A stretch of DNA of 64,000 bases from Oidiodendron maius Zn (taxonomy: Eukaryota; Ascomycota; Leotiomycetes; Myxotrichaceae). The stretch is taken from the NCBI GenBank assembly GCA_000827325.1, contig KN832895.1, positions 15,438 through 79,437 on the forward strand, written 5' to 3'. Under the pieces are notes generated by a model. It was not told the DNA's origin, made no database searches, and was given only the letters and a program-made list of their open reading frames with translations. Shown piece by piece: positions 56,034 through 64,000 of the stretch; position 1 is the stretch's first letter, and each line of letters starts with the position of its first letter. Both the position numbers and the translations under genes were made by a program.

Positions 56034-56762
56034 ACGGCAAATGACTAAATGCGACCACAGATATTAAGTAATTACCAGATGCGACCATACATTTTAATAA
56101 ATTACTAGATGCGACCATTTGGCTATTTTAGGCCAACTTGGGTGGCATCTAAGAATGCCCCTATACCTTCTGATTGGCCTACTTAGCCCTTTATAACAGA
56201 TGCGTTGCGTTGATTACTTCTATATTTTAGAGTCTTAATTCTTAACCAACCTGTTCAATCAACCACCTTGATCAACTACCCTGATTAACCACTCTGATCA
56301 ATTGACCTCCATGATTTGACTACAATGGAATCAATCGAGGAGCAGCGGAATCTTTCTAGCTCGCCTGATATTCTATCTAATTCATGGCTGAATATTGCTG
56401 ATGCAAAGAAAGCAGTTAAAATCTGGATACTTGACAGTAGCGAATCCTGGGCGCCTTCAAATAAGAGCAATAATAGTCGACTTCTCTTTATATTGCATCC
56501 TTTCTATCTGTAACTTTTATATTCGAGTTGCATGCCAAAAGAATGGCCTCTTTGATGTTACTTCTTATACTCCTTACAACTGCCCACCTTCAACATATGC
56601 CCAATTTAAGCCTTGAAACTCAGCATGGTATATTGTAAGCCGATTAGAATGCAATATAACAATTAATTGACATATTAAGCCTAAAGAGATTCAAGCTAGG
56701 TTCTGGCAAATAGCTCAAGCATCAACTCAAAGTGTATTTGATATAGCTATTCAAGCTCAAGA
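56034..56762 (+). mobile_element. Mutator-like (MULE) DNA transposon, 5' end only
   Basis: Starts with a terminal repeat (ACGGCAAATGACTA, 56034-56200) that contains about three tandem units of roughly 29 bp with GATGCGACCA. Then comes a leader rich in CAACCACCTTGATCAA-type units, and from ATG 56324 a protein resembling the zinc-finger-like N terminus of fungal MULE transposases (DAKKAVKIWILDSSESWAP, FYIRVACQKNGLFDVTSYTP, NCPPSTYAQFKP). The transposase is frame-shifted near 56450, meets a stop at about 56616, and the DDE core is absent. The element ends at about 56762, where dehydrogenase coding sequence begins. Confidence 0.55.
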
Positions 56763-57451
56763 AAAGTCAAGGCCCTCTTCGTGACAGTTGACGTACCGGT
56801 CATTTCCAAGCGCGAAGTCGATGAGCGGATCAGATCTTCCGGCGCCCCAGATGGTGGTTTCGTGCGTCGGGCGTCGTCGTTCATCGACCTAACTCTCACC
56901 TGGTGTGACTTGGCCTGGCTGCGGTCGATTACGGACGCGCCGATCGTGGTGAAGGGCATCAAGCGTTCTGCAGATGCCATCCTAGCCATGCGATACGGCT
57001 GTCAAGGACTTGTTCTGAGCAATCACGGAGGCAGGGCTGCTGACACTGCGGCACTGACCATCCTTACGCTGTTGGAGCTGCAGAAGAACTGCCCTGAGGT
57101 TTTTGGAGCTATGGAAGTGCTCGTGGATGGCGGGTTCCGCAGAGGTTCTGATGTTGTCAAAGCAACCTGTCTCGGTGCCTCCGCCGTATGCCTCGGGAGG
57201 CCATTCTTACACGCGCTTGGATACGGCCAAGAGGGCATAGAACTCGCAGTACAGAGTAAGTGCACCTCTCATTAATATGGACAGAGAAAGCACTGCTAAG
57301 CCAATTGCCAGTCATCAGAGACGAGGTTGAGACAGCCATGCATCTGTGTGGCATGACAGATTTGATGCGTGATGCTTGTCCGGACTACACCAACACTGCC
57401 TCGATAGACTGTCTCGTTCCCCACCAGGACGCCCATATGCCAGGAAAATAA
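56763..57451 (+). pseudogene. FMN-dependent alpha-hydroxyacid dehydrogenase, 3' half only
   Basis: The C-terminal half of a lactate/mandelate/glycolate dehydrogenase: ALFVTVDVPV, then a short loop, LTWCDLAWLRSITDAPIVVKGI (with the conserved lysine), GLVLSNHGGRAADTA (the active-site histidine-containing SNHGGR), VLVDGGFRRGSDVVKA, and ASAVCLGRPFLHALGYG. An intron at 57256-57311 keeps phase and leads to a normal end (GMTDLMRDACPDY). The first half of the barrel is missing; the sequence joins MULE DNA directly at about 56763. With the benzoylformate-decarboxylase-like and aldehyde dehydrogenase genes alongside, mandelate dehydrogenase is the likely former role, though lactate or glycolate fits the family as well. 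Confidence 0.75.
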
Positions 57452-57583
57452 GGAGGCCGAGGTAAAACTTTGAAGATAGCTAGTTGAGACTACCCAAGAG
57501 AGAAAACGCGTACGAATGAATCGAGTTAAACTAGGTTAAATTTCTTTGTGGCAATTACACTGCCTTACTATCGTACCGACTAC

Positions 57584-59239
57584 TCACTCCATCCATGTAA
57601 CCGACTTGCAGTACAAGAACTCCTCCAAGCCCTGGTACCCATTGAAGCGGCCAAATCCGCTCGACTTCACGCCGCCGTGGGGCAAAGCAAACTCGTCATG
57701 CACAGTCATGGAGTTGATATGCACAGCTCCGGTGTCGAGCCTATCTGCCACCCGGAACGCAGCCTTTAGATCCTCCGAATAGACTGACGCGGTGAGGCCG
57801 TAATCGGTATCGTTAGCTAACGCGACCACCTCGTCCTCTGTTTCGAAGGCATATAAGGAGACGCTAGGCCCGAATGATTCACCGCCGTAAAGGTCCATAG
57901 TTTTGTCGACGTTGGTCAGGACGACCGGGCGCATATGCGTTTCCACGTCAGTCCTTATTACCTCGCTGAAAAGATCCATGGATTTGGCGCCCTTGGATTT
58001 GGCATCCTCGATCAAGCTCCGGTTCCGTCTAGCCGATCCGCTATTGACCAAAATGGGAGTTGTATTAACGGAGCCAAACATTTTATCAACTGTCTCGCGA
58101 AAAAGGTCCTGAAACTGAGATACGATTGATGAATGGATTAGAATACGCTCGGTCGACATGCATATTTGACCAGCCTAGAATTACCTTGAGTGAGACTAAG
58201 ATACCCGCTGTGTAGCATTGCAAACTTACATTAATGAATGCGCCGACAGCGCAGTGTTTGGCTGCGTTCTCGAGATTGGCATCCTTTAGTACGATGGCAT
58301 TCGCCTTTCCTCCGAGTTCCATTAACGTTGGCTTCAAGTGTCTTCCGGCCTCAGCTGCAAGGATAGCGCCAACCTTCGAGCTGCCCGTGAAGTTGATCTT
58401 CCTCACGGCCGGGTGGGCAATCAAAGAGTTCGTGACTGGTACAGCATCGGCTGGCCGGTGAACAATGAAGTTCAGCACTCCATCTGGAAGTCCGGCCTCT
58501 CTAAATACATCTGCGATAGCCCAGTAGCAGCATGGTGTTAATTCAGACCCCTTGAGGATGGCAGTGTTGCCCACAGCTAGAGGAAAGGTAATGGAGCGAA
58601 GACCTAGGTGGTACGGAGCATTCCTGGCAAATCCATATATTAGTTAGACCCTGCAATATGATGCAGGAAATCTCAAGCTCACCATGGTGCGATACCTAAG
58701 ACCACTCCGTACGGTCTCTTCTGAACCATGGCGCGCATGCCGTCATGGATAGAGTCCGGAAGCGACCCAGCGCAGGCTCCTGCGATTCGACCCGCGGTAT
58801 CCTTCAGGCCCTCAATGGCAAGGCCTAGGATAAACTGTTGATAGCCCTCGTCGGCACCGATTTCCTGGCGCATGTATTCGCCGAGTTCGTCTTTGCGTTT
58901 GGCCATCACGTCTGCCGCACGCAGAAAGATGTCGCGCCGGTAGGACGGCTTTGTTCTTGACCAGGAGGTGAAAGCCGATTGTGCGGCATTGGCCGCATCG
59001 GCAGCATCCTGTATGGAAGCACTTGATACAGTCCAGACTTCTTCATTCTTGAGTGGCCCGACTAGGGGGAAGCTGGCTTTAGTAACCACATCTTTGCCGT
59101 TGATGATGAGTGGGATTTGCCCTTTCAGCGGCTGCGCAGACGTAGCTGTGGACAAGAAACTGCGAAAGGTTCTGTAGCCGTGACAATACCTAAAATTTGT
59201 GACCGATTGGTTTCTGAGGAGAACGGTCTTCAACATCAT
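57584..59239 (-). CDS. Aldehyde dehydrogenase (benzaldehyde/vanillin type)
   Basis: NAD(P)-dependent oxidation of an aldehyde to the acid. Exons 58683-59239, 58230-58623 and 57584-58174 join in phase (513 residues). Seen: an N-terminal basic presequence (LLRNQSVTNFRYCHGYRTFRS) suggesting mitochondria, GVVLGIAPWNAPYHLGLR, INFTGSSKVGAILA, LMELGGKANAIVL (catalytic Glu in ELGGK), AGQICMSTERIL (catalytic Cys) and EEFLYCKSVTWM at the end. The form resembles the salicylaldehyde/vanillin dehydrogenase group. It is tail-to-tail with the broken hydroxyacid dehydrogenase and shares strand with the ThDP decarboxylase, so benzaldehyde to benzoate is the expected step. Two ATGs in a row (59239, 59236) start it. 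Intact. Confidence 0.9.
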
Positions 59240-60026
59240 GATAATCCTAGACAGTGAAGAGAGAAAGTGCTTGGGGTTGTGTTCGACCCGCCAACTACAG
59301 AGCAAAACCAATGTTCTGTCACAATTCTAGCTTGCACCTGTTAAACGTGCTAACTCCCTATGTACCATCTAACTACGATAGTAACATCCACGCTCTGAGC
59401 TTGAGATTGCTACGGAATCCATGGCAAGCGCCCAAGAGGTCGTGCTCGCCTGAGTATCTTCAGTTCGCCTAGACCTCATAAAAGTGGACTAGGGTGATAC
59501 TCGACAGGGCCCAGCTTTGCAGTGTAAACAGGGGGAATCAGCCAATGTAACTAGGCATTCCAGGTCGCTACGGAACCGACGGAACAAGTACCCACTTTAA
59601 ACCACCTTTGTTCCGCGACATTATCTATCTCATGTGGACGGAAAGTAAAGCCCTTATGCTATATACTTATTTCTATAGCAATCCTTGTTTATAACGTAAA
59701 ATGGATATGCTAGGAACCTCTTTATATCGAAACTTTATTAGAAAAATTTCAATACACTATCCTGCCAATTGTTAAGGGTTCAAGTAGAAGTGTGTTTCAA
59801 CTAGCTAAAGGCCAATCTAAGTGTATACATTGATAAAGAAGAAAGAAGAAAGGTTAGGCTAGGAAAAGGGTCTAAATAGTAAGGGGGTAGTAAGAGGGTC
59901 CCTATGTCGTCGCCGGGGTAACCTGCCGTGGGTGGTCCCTAATATTGTTGGGCTTAAAGTCAAGTTAGGTAGCTGTAACAAAAGCTGTTAATTGACGTTT
60001 CTTAATCAGAATCTATCTAACTTTAT
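59240..60026. other. Intergenic with possible repeat debris
   Basis: Normal DNA to about 59640, then an AT-rich stretch (59640-59870) and a GC-rich GTCGTCGCCGGGG string at about 59908. No gene is seen. Confidence 0.4.
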
Positions 60027-62125
60027 TTACCAAGAACCGTGGAGACGAACTTCCAGAATCGCGGAGATACCGTTCTGAACATTCTCCACAGCCTCCGGAA
60101 TCATAGCTGCTAGGTCCTTGACGCTGCTGGCTACGCCAGCCCAGGCATTGCCTCCAGCGGCGGCCTTTGCAATACCAGAGTAATCAGGGGTAGGAGAGAA
60201 CGAGATATTAAGCCCCTCGTTCGACATTTTGGAGCCATAGCCAGTAGGATGGACAAGCTCGAGCGAGTTCCTTGGGGCGTTCCATCCTGGGACCGGGTAT
60301 TAGCTCGAGGGACTAGATCGTTGGAGCCGAGTCTTGGAAAACCAACCTTTGTTGCTCAATACCACTGTCAAGGTAGGAAGCTCATACCGTCTCGCAACCC
60401 AGTAAGTCGTAGCCGGGACTCCGAACATGTACGTACCATCGCCAACAATCTCGCAGACAAAGGCGCCCTTGCCAGATCCTCCAGCTAGGTGATCCAACGC
60501 CAGCTTTACACCTAGCGTAGCACCGCCGGACCAGCCGAGACCGCCGCCACCGGAATTGAGTAGATGGCCGGGCTTGTCGACTTGCAGTTGGTTGTAGATA
60601 TACGGAGCGTTGGTGACGGCTTCTACGCACCAGACCGTGTCCTCGGGGCATAGCTTACGCAGCTGCGATACAAGATGGGACGTCGTGGGGTGCTGAGAGT
60701 GATCTTCTAGCGGCTCTGCTTGCTTGACCAACTCCTCCATGCGCTTTCTATGCGACTCAATCATCGCAGCCCAACGCGACGCATATGGCTCCTGTGTTGC
60801 TAGCTGCGAGTACTTTGGAACTTGCGCGATGTAGTCATTGAGCTGACGAATTGCCGTATAAGAGTCGGCACGGTATCTCTGGGATGCTGGGAAGTAGTAG
60901 AGCGGCATGTTCTCCTTGAGCGGATCCACATCCACGTGAATGATCTTGGCGTCGACCATGGGATGGCACTGGGTTGGGATCCAGGCAACGTCGCAGTCGA
61001 TGACTAGGATAACATCGGCCTCCTCGATACTAGAGTCCTTGCCAATGCGTACTCCCAGGGAAGCTGGGTGGCTGTACGGGAAGCAGACATCACTTCCGAG
61101 AGCGTCGAGTACCCTGACGCCAGGGATACCATCCGCGAGCTTTACAAGCTCTTGTACAGCAGCGTGGTTACGGCCAGTATAGCCGGTGATGACCAGCGGC
61201 CGTTCTGCTCCGGACAGAAGAGAAACAATAGACTCAACGCCTTCATGAGGAAGCGCAGCCGGTTTCACATTTTTCCATAGTCCCTGGTCGAGGTAGTAGG
61301 GTGTGATTTCCTCCTCCATCACCTCACGGGCGCCGACCAGATACACTGGGCCCTTGGGGTCACTGGTGGCAAACTGGAGAGCCCGGTTAACCACCTGCTT
61401 GATGTTCTTGCCAGTCTTGAACTCGCCAGTGTAGCGGCAAAACTGAGAAACAAGCTGCCTTTGGTCCGGTGCGTCTTGAAGCCAATGAATGTACTCGGTA
61501 CGAGAACCCCTCATTTCCCCTTCCATGGTAAAGGGGGATAGTCCAGCAAAGATCAGAACTGGGCACCGTGCCACAGACGCGTTGTGCACTGCGCACCCAA
61601 GCATTTGAGTGCCGACATCGACATGAACCAACACACACTGGGGTTTCCCCGTTACGCGGGCAAATCCATCTGCCATACACATTGCTACCATCTTAGTAAA
61701 AAAGATTAGATTACGCGTTAGTAAGTGGCGGTCGGGAGCATGATGAGGTTCATTACCTCATGAGGGCAAGTTATGACTCTGGGAAATTTGACTCCTTTCA
61801 GCTGAGCCCCGTGTGCCAGAGCCTCCATGATGGCAGGATGATCTGAGCCAAGATTGACAAACACATGGCTAACGCCCGCCTATTTTTGGCAGTCAGCGTT
61901 TGTACCTAGGTCTTTATTGCGGAACATGACACATGCTATAAAGCTACGTCGATATGAAAGCGATATAGATGATTACCTCGTACAGTGCCTCAAAGAACGC
62001 GAAAGAGGCCGAGTATTTTTCTCTAGACACGCATGTCAGCTGTGAGAAGCAAGATATGGCTGGGTTGGCAGGTCGGGAGAATCCGAATCACGTTCTCCGA
62101 GGGGGGATGCGTACAGGCTGGCCAT
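60027..62125 (-). CDS. Thiamine diphosphate enzyme, benzoylformate decarboxylase-like
   Basis: ThDP-dependent 2-oxoacid decarboxylase or ligase. The main exon (about 60304-61691) has MADGFARVTGKPQCVLVHVDVG (Pyr-domain), the central Rossmann domain (ERPLVITGYTGRNHAAV) and a ThDP-binding EIVGDGTYMFGVPATTYW. Upstream, EKYSASFAFFEALYE and AGVSHVFVNLGSDHPAIME (about 61870-61750) carry the N-terminal strand, with the conserved Glu perhaps at PHE before the 61690 intron. Downstream, an intron (about 60289-60342) joins SNKGW to NAPRNSLEL and the tail ends EVRLHGSW. The first exon from ATG 62125 (MASLYASPLGE) is less certain. About 590 residues. Related enzymes include benzoylformate decarboxylase and acetolactate synthase; neighbours favour the former. 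Intact. Confidence 0.8.
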
Positions 62126-62564
62126 TGTCTTCTGTCGGGTGGTCTTGATTGGCCTAGATGCAGCCCAGGGTTTTACTAGAAAGGAGGCTCTGCATGAGAC
62201 GATATATTTACTATTTCATAAAGAAGTCTTGGATGGCGGGGCATCCGCTAACTGCACTAGATAGGACAGGACGCCCGGAACACTTCCTGAGCAGGTGGGG
62301 CAAAACCCGGAAGCTCGGAGTGCAACCCCAACCTGACTCTGGAGGATTCAGAGACGTGGCCGGAAGTGTTCAAATGGCAGCGTGGCGAATTCCTGTTTTC
62401 GGAAATACTATGCAATGCATCACAACGTCTCGGACTGTTGCGAGGCTATTCGAAGTGTTCGGGCAAACTAATATCGTGCTACAAGAAAATAGATCCTGCA
62501 CCGCTGCAGAAGGTTATAGAGAATTAACCTACTACTGATTTCTTACACTTCTTAATACAGCCAC
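62126..62564. other. Intergenic
   Basis: A 439 bp spacer; the plus-strand frame at 62158-62538 lacks any motif and is judged chance. Confidence 0.45.
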
Positions 62565-63890
62565 TTAATGTACCCATCGGAACTCAGGGTGCCTCCATTC
62601 CAGTTCTTCAACCTCCTGTTGTGACAGTCCTGCCAATTCCGCATCGACTGTCCTGTTGTCTCTTTTCTTGTTATCCCATCTCATACAAATCAATGTTCCG
62701 GTAGCAATAATCAGCATGGTACTGGATGTAGCGAAATTCAAGCCATTTCCGATGTGATATTCAGGTCCATCCCAGGATCGGAAGGCCCAGGTGGAGACGA
62801 GGCTCCCAATATTCCCAAGAAACACGGTAACGGCAATGGACATGAAGTTTGCGGCAGCTTGCGAATGGCACAATGGTCACATTGTGAATGCGCAGCTGAC
62901 AATGAGGAATGTTGCTGCATAGTGGGCTTTCTGGTTCTGGGTGGCCAGGGAAGATCAGGTATCCCGCCATGATCGCAGGTACGTTGAAGATGATGAACAT
63001 CTGTCGAGTATTGGATTTCCAGCTGCCATAACACGTAGTCAGGATGCCGACAACACCCAAAACATAAGGCGGGACCGTCAATAGCTGCTGTTAGATGGCC
63101 GTCGCCCCTAGGGAAATGGTCTTCGCAATGGTGGGTGCCAAAAAGCTAAGGCCTTGCACTGTAATGCTTTCGAGAAGGAAGGTGATAGCCGTAGCTACTG
63201 TGACCGGGTTGGCCGCGCCTCTCCAAAGCCTTTTGTAGTTGAGCTTGTCAATAGAGGTAGTCATGCCGATGCGTTCTGATGTCAATCGGGCGGTGACAAC
63301 GTCCTTTTCCTCTTGAGTGAGAAAACGAGCCGTCTCTGGGCGGTTTGGCATGAGGATCAAAGCAACCAGACCGATAAGAAGGGTGATAATCCCCTCCAGA
63401 ACAAAGATCGTCCGCCAGGACCCAGCAGGAAAAGGACCGAACCCTGTATTCTCAGGATGCCGGATGCCAAATGTCCTCCCACTACCCCGGACAAGGGAGC
63501 CATAGAAATATAGAGGGAGAGTCGAAATGTGAGCTCCGAGCGGCGATACCAACGTGACATATATATAGTATTACAGGCCCGGCATCAAGCCGGCCTCCAT
63601 GACGCCGAGCAAAAATCGGACTGCGGCGAGCTGCGAATGTTTGTTGACCCAGGCACTTGCAATCGACAAAAGCCCAAACATAGTTCTGGTAATTGGAAGG
63701 AACCAGTCCGGCCCTATTCACTTGCAAAGAATGTTGGCTGGGATCTCAAAGAGAATGTAAGAGAGGAAGGAGTATACAACATATGCAACTTCACCCTAAG
63801 TCTGTCCATAATTGGACAAGTGGTTGTAAGGGTGGCAGTCTTTCTAAGGCAGCCATCGTAGCGCAGGAGCAAGGATTGCAAAGGCAGTCC
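62565..63890 (-). pseudogene. MFS anion symporter (TNA1/allantoate permease-like), broken
   Basis: Decayed member of the anion:cation symporter family, which carries nicotinate, allantoate, and aromatic or other organic acids. On the minus strand the pieces in order are VVYSFLSYILFEIPANIL (helix 2-like), LLGVMEAGLMPG, WYRRSELTFRLSLY, SGVVGGHLASGILRI, GPFPAGSWRTIFVLEG, LMPNRPETARFLTQEEK, and then AANFMSIAVTVFLGNIGSL with a normal C terminus (EELEWRHPEFRW). They lie in at least three frames: in-frame stops lie upstream near 63720 and 63570, shifts near 63540 and 63440, and another shift or stop in 62870-63090. The C-terminal exon 62565-62873 is still clean. Confidence 0.75.
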
Positions 63891-64000
63891 ACAATCCCTG
63901 CCATGATTGTGACTCCTATATCATATCAGACCTTCTGTAGGAGTAACCTCGCCCGTTTCTTTCAGGTATCCACACCCCAGAAATCAGTCTCAGAGTACTT
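63891..64000. other. Window end
   Basis: May still contain the start of the broken symporter; nothing certain is seen in these last bases. Confidence 0.3.

Noticed and set aside
62158-62538. Plus-strand open frame of 126 codons
   Set aside because: No motif; lies in the promoter side of the ThDP gene and reads as random composition.

Overview
The window is from a filamentous ascomycete, most likely a Pezizomycotina fungus of Aspergillus type. The evidence is short introns (about 42-140 nt) with GT..AG ends and CTAAC/CTGAC-like branch points, three Zn2Cys6 proteins, many MFS transporters, a fungal P450, an NLR relic of NACHT-WD40 type, and TA-saturated blocks that look like repeat-induced point mutation (RIP). 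The mix of catabolic and transport genes, relics and transposon debris suggests an accessory, perhaps subtelomeric, region.

Layout. 0-3.3 kb: a gene-free start, a 2.2 kb AT-rich block and an LTR-like relic. 3.3-11.3 kb: a Zn2Cys6 regulator, an MDR-type reductase, a secreted SnoaL-like gene broken by two TAG codons, and a short Zn2Cys6 protein. 13.1-21.7 kb: a promoter-like block also found at 7.3 kb, a 145 bp MITE, an MFS transporter, a LigB/DODA ring-opening dioxygenase divergent from an FAA-hydrolase-family gene, a GST relic and a Zn2Cys6 regulator; together a plausible ring-cleavage module. 22.2-26.3 kb: an intact GABA transaminase divergent from a cut-off succinate-semialdehyde dehydrogenase (the two GABA-shunt enzymes), then a broken alginate-lyase-like gene. 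26.4-37.6 kb: two MFS transporters, a double-domain PhzA/B-like (NTF2-fold) gene, an amino-acid/GABA-type permease and an ammonium transporter. 38.4-41.7 kb: an NLR relic fused to a PIF1/Helitron-like helicase relic, then a P450.

42.3-46.8 kb holds LTR retrotransposon fossils: a short gag-only element with both LTRs, beside a decayed Copia element. 47.1-63.9 kb is the most coherent block: a flavin prenyltransferase (PAD1/UbiX) divergent from its UbiD/FDC1 decarboxylase, a flavin monooxygenase, a secondary PCMH-type FAD oxidase, the 3' half of an FMN alpha-hydroxyacid dehydrogenase joined to a Mutator-like transposon relic, an aldehyde dehydrogenase, a benzoylformate-decarboxylase-like ThDP enzyme and a decayed anion symporter. 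The last four fit mandelate -> benzoylformate -> benzaldehyde -> benzoate, with the first enzyme and the transporter now broken.

Overall the window shows aromatic-acid and nitrogen catabolism modules being eroded by transposons and point mutation. All product names are from reading motifs and translated frames; no database search was run. Exon limits were inferred from splice sites and reading phase.
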